From Flavobacterium plurextorum (GTDB lineage Bacteria > Bacteroidota > Bacteroidia > Flavobacteriales > Flavobacteriaceae), in assembly GCF_002217395.1 (NCBI RefSeq), contig NZ_MUHD01000032.1, positions 1 through 64,000 of the forward strand: a DNA stretch of 64,000 nucleotides, in the 5' to 3' direction. The notes under the pieces are model-generated. The model ran no database searches. It had not been told where the DNA came from and saw nothing but the letters and a program-made list of their open reading frames with translations. Shown in pieces: positions 51,557-60,399 of this stretch (the first letter of the stretch is position 1; every line of letters starts with the position of its first letter). The position numbers and the translations under genes were made by a program.

Positions 51557-52297
51557 TTATTTAATTTGTTCACTGGTTTTTCCAAATCTACGTTCTCTTT
51601 TTTGATAACTAATAATAGCCTCATATAAATCTTGATCTTTAAAGTCTGGCCACAAGACATTAGTAAAATACAATTCTGCATAGGCGATCTGCCATAGCAA
51701 AAAATTACTTATTCTATGTTCTCCACTTGTTCGTATTAACAAATCTACATCAGGTAAATTTTGCGTGTAAAGATGCTCATTTATAATTGAATCGTCAATA
51801 GCGTCTATTGAAATTATATTATTTTTAACTTTATCACTGATGATTCTAACGGCATTTACCAATTCTTCTCTCGATCCGTAACTTAGAGCAAGAGTTAGCG
51901 TAAGACGAGTATTGTTTTTTGTTTTGTCAATTACATCAAGCAGTTCTCTTTGAGCAGATTTTGGTAATTTTTCAAGATTTCCAATTGCATTAAGTCGAAT
52001 GTTGTTTTCTTGAAGCGTAACAAGCTCTTTTTTTAATGAATTGATTAAAATCTTCATTAATGCTTCAACCTCTAGTTTAGGACGATTCCAGTTTTCTGTA
52101 GAAAAAGCATATAAGGTTAAGTACTCGATACCAAGCTTAGCACAAGTTGTAATTGTTTTTTTAACGGATTTTGTGCCATTTTCATGTCCAAATGCTCTTA
52201 AAAAGCCTTGTTGTTTAGCCCAGCGTCCGTTTCCGTCCATAATAATGGCCAGATGTTTAGGTAAGTTTGATTGATCTATAGAGTCTATTAAATTCAT
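51557..52297 (-). CDS. uppS: Isoprenyl transferase (undecaprenyl diphosphate synthase)
   Basis: A 246-residue cis-prenyltransferase that makes the C55 lipid carrier for cell-wall synthesis. The catalytic Asp21 lies in LAIIMDGNGRWAKQQG. Other conserved parts are LTLYAFSTENWNRP, DLLIRTSGEHRISNFLLWQ and YAELYFTNVLWPDF. The start at 52297 (MNLIDSIDQSN) follows the DUF6089 stop by 4 nt. A start 12 codons earlier would overlap that gene and lacks family similarity. Confidence 0.95.
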   Translation of the reverse strand: MNLIDSIDQSNLPKHLAIIMDGNGRWAKQQGFLRAFGHENGTKSVKKTITTCAKLGIEYLTLYAFSTENWNRPKLEVEALMKILINSLKKELVTLQENNIRLNAIGNLEKLPKSAQRELLDVIDKTKNNTRLTLTLALSYGSREELVNAVRIISDKVKNNIISIDAIDDSIINEHLYTQNLPDVDLLIRTSGEHRISNFLLWQIAYAELYFTNVLWPDFKDQDLYEAIISYQKRERRFGKTSEQIK

Positions 52298-52301
52298 TGT
52301 A

Positions 52302-52991
52302 TTATTCTGCGCAATAGCAAGGTTTTTGTCCAAAGGTATACGTTAATGTTAAACCTGAGAAAACATACCAGTCATTGTTGTTTAAATTTCCAAATTTTAA
52401 AATGTTTGCATTGCTGGTTTTTGGATTGCTTCCATCAATGTTGTCTGTAAATGTATATCGTGCTCCAACTTCGGCTGCTAAGACAAAGCGAGGCGTTATA
52501 TTTGATTTTATACCCAATGTCATTGGTATTGCAAACGAATTTGAGTTTACTTTCTGTGTAACATTTGGGCTTGTTGCATAGCGATACAATCCGTCGTAAA
52601 TAAAAAAACTTAATCCAGAGTATATATAAGGAGTAATTTTTCTGTGATAATCATGCAAATTAAAATCAAAAAAATTGAACTCCAAACCTGCAGAGATTTC
52701 TTTTACATTATTTTCAAAACGATATCCTCTTCTGTTTCTTCCTGTTTCATCTGAATCTAAATCATTTCCTGCGACAGTTGACTGCGTGTAGGAAATTCGA
52801 TAAGAGTGACGAGGGCTTTTATTCCATTTATACAAAACACCAAAAGCCAGTTTGTCAGGGTTTATGTAAGTTGTGCTTCCCACATCGCCTACAAAGTTGC
52901 TTCCGCCAAGAAAAACACCAATCTCATTGATTTGAGCATTTAGTGTAATAAAGGGAAAAAAACATAACAATAAATTAAAAATTTTCTTCAT
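52302..52991 (-). CDS. DUF6089 family outer-membrane beta-barrel protein
   Basis: A 229-residue protein with signal peptide (IFNLLLCFFPFITLNAQ) and a compact beta-barrel pattern (NEIGVFLGGSNFVGDVGSTT, KEISAGLEFNFFDFNLHDYH, WYVFSGLTLTYTFGQKP). It matches DUF6089, regularly found ahead of uppS and bamA in this phylum. A role in outer-membrane biogenesis is inferred from that conserved position. It is first in the operon, downstream of the best-spaced promoter in the window. Confidence 0.87.
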   Translation of the reverse strand: MKKIFNLLLCFFPFITLNAQINEIGVFLGGSNFVGDVGSTTYINPDKLAFGVLYKWNKSPRHSYRISYTQSTVAGNDLDSDETGRNRRGYRFENNVKEISAGLEFNFFDFNLHDYHRKITPYIYSGLSFFIYDGLYRYATSPNVTQKVNSNSFAIPMTLGIKSNITPRFVLAAEVGARYTFTDNIDGSNPKTSNANILKFGNLNNNDWYVFSGLTLTYTFGQKPCYCAE

Positions 52992-53009
52992 TTAATTCAG
53001 AATTGCGTG

Positions 53010-53038
53010 CAAATATAATAATTATCGATACGAATCAA
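53010..53038 (-). promoter_or_regulatory. Promoter of the DUF6089-uppS-bamA operon (TTG-N18-TATATTTG)
   Basis: Minus-strand -33 TTG (53036-53038) and -7 TATATTTG (53010-53017) at 18-bp spacing, 18 nt before the ATG at 52991. It fits the Flavobacterium consensus well. Confidence 0.68.
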
Positions 53039-53164
53039 CGTTCCTTTACATAAATGTGCTTTTTTTTCAATTTACAATATGATTTCGAGACATTTAATGA
53101 TGAGTCACTACAGGCAGAACGAGAAAATGTGCTGTTATCGTATAGTGTTGAGTAAGAAAAAGGG

Positions 53165-54049
53165 TTAATTTCTCTTGTCTTCTCCCCAAAGCAATTTGTT
53201 TCTTAATGTTTTTAAGAAAGTTTCGCCTGGTATCTCGACCATTTTTATTTTGTAATCTGTTTTTTTGATTTTTAGAATCGATTCATTTTTTACAGATGAA
53301 ATTCTAGAATCTAATGAAACTAAATATTGATCTTCTCTGCCTGAAACACGCAATTTAATTTCTGTGTCATCTGGTATAACAAGTGGTCTTGCGGTTAAGT
53401 TATGTGGTGCAATAGGAGTAATGACTAAACTTTTTACGTCTGGCGTTAAAATTGGTCCGCCGCAGCTTAATGAATATCCTGTAGAACCTGTAGGAGTAGA
53501 AATGATTAAACCGTCTGCCCAATAAGAATTTAAATATTCATTGTTCAAATACGTTTCTACGGTTATCATCGAGGTAGTATCTTTTCTGCTGACTGTTACT
53601 TCGTTCATGGCGAAGTTAAGTTCCGCGAAAGCATCATTTTTTGGTTCGCAGGTTATACCAAGCAATGTTCTTTCGGAAGTAGTGTAATTTTGATCAATAA
53701 CAAATTGCAATAAACTATCAATATTTTCTTTTTGCACTTTAGCTAAAAAGCCCAAACGTCCAGCGTTAATTCCTAAAAGTGGTACGCCCGAATTACGAAC
53801 TAAAGCAGCGGCTCTTAAAATTGTTCCGTCACCGCCAATACTAATAAGCATTTCAAAACTATCATCTAAAGTAGTGCTTGGTGAAAAAGTTTTGTATTCC
53901 TTTTTTATAAGCTGCTTGTCGTAAAGCATATTTAGGAAGTTTTCTTCAATTACCATTTCCACATTATTGGAACTTAAAAACGTGAAAATGTCTTTTATGA
54001 TAGGTTCGGTACTGTTTTGATAATATTGTCCGTAAATGGCTATTTTCAT
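53165..54049 (-). CDS. nadK: NAD kinase
   Basis: A 294-residue ATP-NAD kinase that makes NADP. The active-site GGDGT is at 72-76 (LISIGGDGTILRAA), with the second family block STPTGSTGYSLSCGGPI and the NAD-binding AMNEVTVSRKDTTSM. Homotetramer in the cytoplasm. It follows the CBS gene by 58 nt in the same direction, so co-transcription is likely. Confidence 0.95.
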   Translation of the reverse strand: MKIAIYGQYYQNSTEPIIKDIFTFLSSNNVEMVIEENFLNMLYDKQLIKKEYKTFSPSTTLDDSFEMLISIGGDGTILRAAALVRNSGVPLLGINAGRLGFLAKVQKENIDSLLQFVIDQNYTTSERTLLGITCEPKNDAFAELNFAMNEVTVSRKDTTSMITVETYLNNEYLNSYWADGLIISTPTGSTGYSLSCGGPILTPDVKSLVITPIAPHNLTARPLVIPDDTEIKLRVSGREDQYLVSLDSRISSVKNESILKIKKTDYKIKMVEIPGETFLKTLRNKLLWGEDKRN

Positions 54050-54107
54050 TCTTCTTAATTAGCTAATGAGGGAATGTGTTAATTTATTTAATTGAGAATT
54101 TTCTAAT

Positions 54108-54767
54108 TTAAATATTAAGATACTTGTCTAAATAATCAGAGCGTTCTTTTAAGCTGTTAATATAGGTGTCTTCTTGGTGTTCTGAGATTATTTCATAACC
54201 ATATCTTCTATAGGTTTGAATTATTTCATTCATTGCGCCCAATCCTATTTTTATGGTAATTTGAACGTTTTCTAAATCAGCTTCAGAAACAAAACAGCCT
54301 AGTATTTTTCCGTTATTGCTTTCAACGATTTGTGTTACCTCGCTCATTGAATAATCTAAAAGACCTTTTTGAACGATAATAATTCCACCTTGTTCCTTTA
54401 TAAAAGGAGTTTCCTGAAAAAACTTCATTATATCTTCTATTTCATAATAACCGACATAGGAGTTGTTTTCGTCAAGAACGGGAATAGTATTAGTATGGTT
54501 TTTTGCAAAAACTTCTAAAACATCAAGCCAAATCATAGATTTTCTGGCAAAAAAACGTTCTAAAGTATATTTGTAATCAATTGTTTTTTTGTCTGAATCA
54601 AAAGTTTCAACATCATCAGAAGAAATACTTCCAATGAAAATTCCTTCCTCCAAAACAGGGAAATGAGAAAAATTTACCTCGGCAAAAAAGTCTTGAACCG
54701 ATGCTATAGTTTCCTGACCATCAATTGGTCCGAAATCATTGGTGATATAGTTTGTAATTTCTGTCAT
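54108..54767 (-). CDS. CBS-domain protein with extra C-terminal ACT-like region
   Basis: A 219-residue protein with two CBS motifs (about 15-65 and 75-135; IASVQDFFAEVNFSHFPVLE and LEVFAKNHTNTIPVLDENNS). A C-terminal region (about 140-215; GIIIVQKGLLDYSMSEVTQI and VQITIKIGLGAMNEIIQTYR) resembles an ACT-type or related sensor fold. Nucleotide-dependent regulation is the family role; the target is unknown. It precedes nadK, and a link to NAD(P) metabolism is possible. It is divergent from pdxJ. Confidence 0.85.
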   Translation of the reverse strand: MTEITNYITNDFGPIDGQETIASVQDFFAEVNFSHFPVLEEGIFIGSISSDDVETFDSDKKTIDYKYTLERFFARKSMIWLDVLEVFAKNHTNTIPVLDENNSYVGYYEIEDIMKFFQETPFIKEQGGIIIVQKGLLDYSMSEVTQIVESNNGKILGCFVSEADLENVQITIKIGLGAMNEIIQTYRRYGYEIISEHQEDTYINSLKERSDYLDKYLNI

Positions 54768-54833
54768 AAATCAATTGGAGATATTTCATGCAAAATAATC
54801 AAAAAATACCAAAAACTGCTGCGTTTTACTTTG

Positions 54834-54841
54834 TATTTTTG
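54834..54841 (+). promoter_or_regulatory. -7 promoter box (TATTTTTG) of pdxJ
   Basis: TATTTTTG, 42 nt before the ATG at 54884, in the 116-nt divergent gap. Confidence 0.45.
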
Positions 54842-54883
54842 TCGTAACAAATATAGTGTTACTAGAATTAATTATCTATTTAT

Positions 54884-55597
54884 ATGACAAAGTTAAGTGT
54901 AAATATCAATAAAATCGCAACGCTGAGAAATGCGCGCGGCGGAAATGTTCCTGATTTATTAAAAGTTGCTGTAGATATACAACGTTTTGGAGGACAGGGA
55001 ATCACGATTCATCCGCGTCCAGATGAACGACATATTCGCTATCAAGATGCACGTGATTTAAAAGCAATCGTTACTACAGAATACAATATCGAAGGAAATC
55101 CACAGCATAATTTTATTGATTTAGTTCTCGAATGTAAGCCAGATCAGGTAACATTAGTTCCAGATGCAATTGGAGCAATTACTTCTTCAGCAGGTTGGGA
55201 TACGATTGCAAATCAATCTTATTTAACAGAAGTTATTCAAGAGTTTCAACGCAACGGAATCAGGACTTCTATTTTTGTAGATCCAGTTTTGGAAGTTATT
55301 GAAGGGGCAAAAAAAACGGGAACAGATCGAATTGAATTGTATACTGAGGCTTTTGCACATCAATACGACTTAGGAAATAAAAATGGAATTGATCCTTATG
55401 TTAAAGCAGCAGAATTGGCAAATGAATTAGGTTTAGGAATAAATGCAGGACACGATTTGAGTTTAGATAATATTCAGTTTTTTAAACAAAACATTCCAGG
55501 ATTATTAGAGGTTTCTATTGGTCACGCTTTGATTTCAGAAGCGCTTTATCTAGGCTTGGATAATGTTGTGAATATGTATTTGAATAAATTGAAATAA
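54884..55597 (+). CDS. pdxJ: Pyridoxine 5'-phosphate synthase
   Basis: A 237-residue TIM-barrel enzyme that condenses 3-amino-1-hydroxyacetone phosphate with deoxyxylulose 5-phosphate in vitamin B6 synthesis. Diagnostic blocks are LSVNINKIATLRNARGGNVP, GITIHPRPDERHIRYQDARD, ECKPDQVTLVPD and GINAGHDLSLDNI. It is followed by a weak hairpin and the TonB-dependent receptor gene. Confidence 0.95.
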   Translation: MTKLSVNINKIATLRNARGGNVPDLLKVAVDIQRFGGQGITIHPRPDERHIRYQDARDLKAIVTTEYNIEGNPQHNFIDLVLECKPDQVTLVPDAIGAITSSAGWDTIANQSYLTEVIQEFQRNGIRTSIFVDPVLEVIEGAKKTGTDRIELYTEAFAHQYDLGNKNGIDPYVKAAELANELGLGINAGHDLSLDNIQFFKQNIPGLLEVSIGHALISEALYLGLDNVVNMYLNKLK

Positions 55598-55610
55598 GTT
55601 TAAAAAATTA

Positions 55611-55650
55611 AACAATTATAACCTGACATAATTGGGTTATAATTGTTTAT
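55611..55650 (+). terminator. Weak terminator-like hairpin after pdxJ
   Basis: Arms aacaattataacc / ggttataattgtt with an 11-nt loop and a T-rich tail, 14 nt after pdxJ. The stem is AT-rich, so the call is tentative. Confidence 0.55.
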
Positions 55651-55676
55651 TTTCGCACTTTTCTTATTAAAATCAA

Positions 55677-57953
55677 GTGCGAAAATTCATTGTTCTCCTT
55701 TTTTTATTCTGTTTTTCCAATATAATTGCACAGACAAAAGTCATTGTTGGAAAGGTACAATCTTCTGAAAACGAAAATTTAGCTGGTGCAGCTATTACTT
55801 TCGATGCAAATAATCAACATTATCTTACTGCATCTGACTCGCTGGGCAATTTTTCTGCAAAGATCTCTTTAGGACAAGTCAAGATGATTGTTAATCAATT
55901 AGGTTATCTTGAAAAATCGATTAGCTTTAATTGTGTTAAAGACACTGTAATTTCAGTTGTTTTAGAAAAAGATGTTTCTCTTTTAAAAGAAGTAATCATA
56001 TCTAATGATAAAAAAAATGGCATAACTACTTTGTCAGGAGGAAAGCTGTCTTTTAATTTAAAAGAATTGTCATCAGTCCCAACAGTTTTAGGAACGACCG
56101 ATATTATTAAACTTCTGCAATTAACTCCCGGAGTTCAAAATTCTGGTGATGCAAATGGTTATTTATATGTACGCGGCGGCGATCCTGGGCATAATGCTAT
56201 TTTGTACAATGGAACTTCAATATATGGAATGTCACATTTGTTAGGGATTTTTCCTTTTTATAATACAGATCATATCAAGGATGTTGAGTTTGATAAATCA
56301 AGTTCAAATGCAAAATATGGAGGACGCTTAAGTTCGACTACATTGTTGAATTCGAATAAAAAAGCACCATCAGATTTCTCTATTCAGGGGAATATTGGAA
56401 TTCTGGCTTCACAATTAACTTTGGCTATTCCAGTTAGTAATGAGACAGGTTTTTATATTTCTGGAAGGAAAACATATATAGACGAAATTGTTGGACCGCT
56501 GCTTAAATCAGGTTCAGAAAACAATGATGTTCAAGATATGAAATATGGATTTTCAGATGGAAATTTTACGTTTGTGTCTCAAGTTTCAAAAAAGAATCTT
56601 TTTTTGATAGATGCTTTTGTAAGTGGTGATGAGCTGAAAGTAAAAGATGAAAATTTGGCGCTTAGAACCAGTTTAAAATGGAATAATTTTACAGTATCGC
56701 CATCTTTAATAACTACTTTTTCTCCAAAAACAAGCATGTCAAACGCTGTTTATTTTAGTCAATACTCTAATGATTTGAGTATGGAACAAGCAACAATTCA
56801 GTTTAGAGTTTCCTCATTTGTTAAAGATTTCGGATTTACAAATTCAGTTCGATACTCCATAAAAAATATCCCTTTCGAGTCAGGATTGCAATATGTTTAT
56901 CATGATTTACAACCTCAAAAAGTCAATGTTGAGAATTTGACGACTAATAATAATGCCTCGCAGGATAATGCAATTGATTCAAATGAAGCTGCTGTGTTTA
57001 TAACAGCAAAGCCAAAACTTTTTGAGAACGTAACCGCTGAATTAGGACTTCGAATTAATTACTATACTTCTGGATCTAGTGATTCTTATTTACATTTTCA
57101 GCCTCGTGCTGTTGTAAATTATTATGCAAACGATAAGTATTCTTTTTATGCTTCGTACAATAAACAATATCAGTATTTGAGTTTGATAACAACTTCAAGT
57201 GTTGGGATTCCTACGGATTTCTGGATTGCTAGTACTGATGGAATTAAACCACAATCATCTGACGAATTTGCAATTGGATCAAATCAGAATTTTTCAAAAA
57301 AAATCAGTTCATCATTCGGAGGATTTTATCGCTCGATGAAGGATTTATTAGAGTATCCGTATGGAATTACTCAGTTTAATGAAACCACAACTTTAAAGAA
57401 TGATTTGCTGGTTGGAAAGGGAAAAGCGTACGGATTTGAAATGATGCTGCGAAAAAACAGTGGAAAATTTACAGGTTGGCTAAGTTATACCTTAAGCTGG
57501 TCAGATCGAAATTTTGATAAACTAAATAACGGAAATACTTATTTTGCGAAATACGACAGGCGGCATAATCTTTCGATTGTGGGAATGTACGATTTAAATG
57601 CAAGGTGGAATTTTGGTATTACGCAGATATTTAGTTCAGGTAACCGGTTCACAATGCCTACTTCGTGGTATTTTATAAATAATAATCCAGTCAAAGAATA
57701 TTCTGGATATAACAATGCGCAAATGCCAAATTATATCCGGACAGACGTTTCTGCTAATTATTTTTTTCTGAAAACAAATAAAAAAGAAAGTGCGTTGAAT
57801 TTTTCTATTTACAATACATTTAATATAGAAAATCCAATTTATGTTGTTTTGAATGTTCAGGTAAATGAAGATAAATCAAGCGTAATTGTCAAACAAGAGA
57901 AGAAGGTTTTGTATCGAATTTTGCCTTCATTAAGTTGGAGATTTAAATTTTAA
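55677..57953 (+). CDS. TonB-dependent receptor with CarboxypepD_reg-like N-terminal domain
   Basis: A 758-residue outer-membrane receptor with GTG start and signal peptide (FIVLLFLFCFSNIIAQ). A CarboxypepD_reg-like domain (about 22-100; GKVQSSENENLAGAAITFDA), a plug (about 115-225; LLQLTPGVQNSGDANGYLYV, RGGDPGHNAILYNG) and a 22-strand barrel ending in LPSLSWRFKF. It imports a ligand using TonB energy. No SusD gene follows; instead a DUF4249 lipoprotein starts 3 nt after its stop. Iron or metal chelates are common ligands of such receptors, but nothing here identifies one. Confidence 0.92.
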   Translation: MRKFIVLLFLFCFSNIIAQTKVIVGKVQSSENENLAGAAITFDANNQHYLTASDSLGNFSAKISLGQVKMIVNQLGYLEKSISFNCVKDTVISVVLEKDVSLLKEVIISNDKKNGITTLSGGKLSFNLKELSSVPTVLGTTDIIKLLQLTPGVQNSGDANGYLYVRGGDPGHNAILYNGTSIYGMSHLLGIFPFYNTDHIKDVEFDKSSSNAKYGGRLSSTTLLNSNKKAPSDFSIQGNIGILASQLTLAIPVSNETGFYISGRKTYIDEIVGPLLKSGSENNDVQDMKYGFSDGNFTFVSQVSKKNLFLIDAFVSGDELKVKDENLALRTSLKWNNFTVSPSLITTFSPKTSMSNAVYFSQYSNDLSMEQATIQFRVSSFVKDFGFTNSVRYSIKNIPFESGLQYVYHDLQPQKVNVENLTTNNNASQDNAIDSNEAAVFITAKPKLFENVTAELGLRINYYTSGSSDSYLHFQPRAVVNYYANDKYSFYASYNKQYQYLSLITTSSVGIPTDFWIASTDGIKPQSSDEFAIGSNQNFSKKISSSFGGFYRSMKDLLEYPYGITQFNETTTLKNDLLVGKGKAYGFEMMLRKNSGKFTGWLSYTLSWSDRNFDKLNNGNTYFAKYDRRHNLSIVGMYDLNARWNFGITQIFSSGNRFTMPTSWYFINNNPVKEYSGYNNAQMPNYIRTDVSANYFFLKTNKKESALNFSIYNTFNIENPIYVVLNVQVNEDKSSVIVKQEKKVLYRILPSLSWRFKF

Positions 57954-57956
57954 GAC

Positions 57957-58811
57957 ATGAAAAAGTATATATTATTTCTTTTTGCTTTAGTAATAGTGAG
58001 TTGTTCCAAAGATGATTTTAGTGAGCAAAAAAGTCTTGAGTCCAAAGTTGTCGTCGAAGGATGGATTGAAGAGGGAGATTATGCTGAGGTTCTATTGTCT
58101 AGCAGTATTCCTGTTACAGATGTGATTGATTCGACTAATGTTTTAAATCATGTAATTAGATCGGCAAAAATCACTATTTCTGATGGGTTAACATCAGAAG
58201 TTTTGAGAGTGAAAAATGATAAAAACAGAGTTCCGCCATTTGTGTATTATGGTTCCGTTTTAAAAGGAGAATCGGGAAAAAAGTATTCGCTTAAAGTAGA
58301 GTATTTAAACCGTCAGATAGAAGCCGTAACAACAATTCCCAAATCTGTTAAGCTTCAAAGTGCCGAGTATGTAAAAAAGAATGCGTCAGATACTACAGGA
58401 TACATTTTTGTGAAATTTGATGATCCTTTAGATGAAAAAAATTATTATCAGATTGCAACAAAAATTGATGGCGAAGAACCAATTTTTGTTCCGTCTTTTT
58501 ATGGCAATTTAGATGATAAAAATTTTGATAAAGCATCAGTTTCAGTTCAAATAAATAGAGGTGTTTTGCTTTTTCCTAAAACCAAGTTTACGCCTTATTT
58601 TGCCGATGGGGATTTAATATATGTAAAATTAAGAACTCAAAATAAAGATGCCTTAGATTTCTGGAACAGCTGGCAAAATGAAATTGTAAACAGCCGAAAT
58701 CCAATTTATCCAGCAAATACAAGTTTGAAATCTAATATAACAGGCGGAATTGGTATTTGGGCAGGATATGGGCAAAGTACTATTATTGTGAAAACACCGC
58801 CCAAAAAATAA
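57957..58811 (+). CDS. DUF4249 family lipoprotein
   Basis: A 284-residue lipoprotein with signal MKKYILFLFALVIVS and lipobox Cys16. The DUF4249 pattern includes KVVVEGWIEEGDYAEVLLSS near the start and GIGIWAGYGQS near the end. It is beta-rich, of unknown function, and in Bacteroidota commonly follows a TonB-dependent receptor, as here with a 3-nt gap. It may serve as the receptor's surface lid or ligand binder, by analogy with SusD. This is an inference. Confidence 0.87.
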   Translation: MKKYILFLFALVIVSCSKDDFSEQKSLESKVVVEGWIEEGDYAEVLLSSSIPVTDVIDSTNVLNHVIRSAKITISDGLTSEVLRVKNDKNRVPPFVYYGSVLKGESGKKYSLKVEYLNRQIEAVTTIPKSVKLQSAEYVKKNASDTTGYIFVKFDDPLDEKNYYQIATKIDGEEPIFVPSFYGNLDDKNFDKASVSVQINRGVLLFPKTKFTPYFADGDLIYVKLRTQNKDALDFWNSWQNEIVNSRNPIYPANTSLKSNITGGIGIWAGYGQSTIIVKTPPKK

Positions 58812-58843
58812 AGCCGATTTGAAATGTATCAAATCGGCTTTTA
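58810..58843. terminator. Bidirectional terminator
   Basis: Perfect 13-bp stem (aaagccgatttga / tcaaatcggcttt), 6-nt loop, between converging stops at 58811 and 58863. Confidence 0.9.
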
Positions 58844-58862
58844 AATCTATTTTAAAGACTTA

Positions 58863-60197
58863 TTAGTTTTTATCAAAAGCTTTGATGAAATCTTCAAATC
58901 TAGTTTCAAATTTTTCAAAACCTTTAGAGAAATAAGTGCTAAATGAAGCTTCGGTATTGTCGCTGAATTTTAAGTAAAGCACTTCGTCATATTCATTAGT
59001 AACTATACTTGTATCATTAGAGTCATAAGTCCAGTATCCGCCATTTTCATTTTTTGTGTCAACAACCCATTTTACATAACGTGGATAAGATCCTGATTTT
59101 TCAGTTCGTTGAACAATATCAGCTATTTTAGTTCCATCTTTTTTAGATACTAAAATCAACTTCATGTTTTTGTTGAAGTTTAAAACGGCACCTTCAGAAT
59201 ACTTAAGATTGCTTGTGTTTATATCTGAATAATATGTTTTGGTGCTGTAAACTGGATTTGGAAGTGTTTTTTCTAAAGCAATTTTGTCAGCCCCATCAGT
59301 AGCTAAATCCATATTGGCAACAATAATAAAGTTGTCCATTAATTTGAATAATCCATTTGCTTTTCCTCTGTATTGGATTAACTCGTCATTTTCGATTAAA
59401 CCATCAATGTTAGCAGTACTGCCTGAATTGAAGTCGATCAAATTTTTTCCATTGTAAGTAAGAACAGCTTTAGCAGTAGTTTCAGTACCTTTTTTACCGC
59501 TCATTTCCCAAGTATAGCCATCATTTAATGTCATTTTGTATGCAAACTCATCAGGTGATGCGTTTTTAGATGAATATTTGGCAGTTTGAGTAAATGTAGC
59601 AGCTTGAGCATTGTCAATTGTTAAAGTCGCATCTGATGAGCTAGGAAGGAAAATAGAGTCATAGATTTCTTTTCCTCCGTTATTACTACTAAGGTAGCCA
59701 TCATAATATTTAACTTTAACATCAGAAGATACTCCTTTTGCAGAAAAAACAGCATTGTTTGCCGTTTGAGATTGTTTAGCAGGAAAAGCAAATTTTAATT
59801 CTGTTTTTGAATCTGTTTTATCCCAGCTTTTTTTAGCGTTATTCCAAGTGTAGATACCGTAAACTCCAGAAATGTTTAAGATATCTTCTACTTTATTATC
59901 ATTTTTTCCGTTAAAAATATCAACAGTGCTAATGTCTAACAAACGGTTTAAATTTTCTATTGCTTCAATAGCGCTTGAGCTTTTTGATTTGTCTAACTGA
60001 GTCAGCATTTCATTAGCCTCAGCTTCTAATTTTATTTTTTGATCTGCTGGAGTTAATTTTGAGTACGGTTGTTTAACGATTTCAGCAATTTGTTCTGCTA
60101 ATGTTTGTTCAGTTGTCGTCTCAGGACTATCTTCACTAGAACAAGAAACTGTAAGTTGAGAAACAACTAATGATAATAAAAGAAATTTTCTGATCAT
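58863..60197 (-). CDS. Uncharacterised lipoprotein, 444 residues
   Basis: I do not recognise this family. Signal MIRKFLLLSLVVSQLTVS is followed by lipobox Cys19 and an acidic Ser/Thr linker. An alpha-helical segment (about 30-95; LEAEANEMLTQLDKSKSSSA) precedes a long beta-rich body with GVYGIYTWNNAKKSWDKTDS, TLNDGYTWEMSGKKG and GGYWTYDSNDTS. The C-terminus ends with an aromatic amphipathic helix (YFSKGFEKFETRFEDFIKAF). A cell-surface or periplasmic binding role is possible. It stands alone between a terminator and a 202-nt gap in which no minus-strand -7 box was found. Confidence 0.78.
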   Translation of the reverse strand: MIRKFLLLSLVVSQLTVSCSSEDSPETTTEQTLAEQIAEIVKQPYSKLTPADQKIKLEAEANEMLTQLDKSKSSSAIEAIENLNRLLDISTVDIFNGKNDNKVEDILNISGVYGIYTWNNAKKSWDKTDSKTELKFAFPAKQSQTANNAVFSAKGVSSDVKVKYYDGYLSSNNGGKEIYDSIFLPSSSDATLTIDNAQAATFTQTAKYSSKNASPDEFAYKMTLNDGYTWEMSGKKGTETTAKAVLTYNGKNLIDFNSGSTANIDGLIENDELIQYRGKANGLFKLMDNFIIVANMDLATDGADKIALEKTLPNPVYSTKTYYSDINTSNLKYSEGAVLNFNKNMKLILVSKKDGTKIADIVQRTEKSGSYPRYVKWVVDTKNENGGYWTYDSNDTSIVTNEYDEVLYLKFSDNTEASFSTYFSKGFEKFETRFEDFIKAFDKN

Positions 60198-60366
60198 GGT
60201 TTGTGTATAAATTAAATTAAAGTAGGTTTTTTCGTATATCGAAATTTACGCTGCAAGGTACATTTTAAGTTTGGTTCTTTGTTACGGGAAACCGTAAAAG
60301 GTAGACTTTTTTTTGTTAAAAAAATGAAGCAAATTTATGCCATTAGAGATTGATGGATAAGTTTTT

Positions 60367-60374
60367 TACCTTTG
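60367..60374 (+). promoter_or_regulatory. -7 promoter box (TACCTTTG) of the hydrolase gene
   Basis: TACCTTTG, 25 nt before the ATG at 60400. Confidence 0.5.
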
Positions 60375-60399
60375 TTTTAGTTTTAAAAGAAAAATATAA

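Noticed and set aside
51550..51681. Extended N-terminus of bamA into uppS
   Set aside because: The added residues overlap uppS and precede the signal peptide. A start at 51573 remains possible, but 51549 gives a clean signal.
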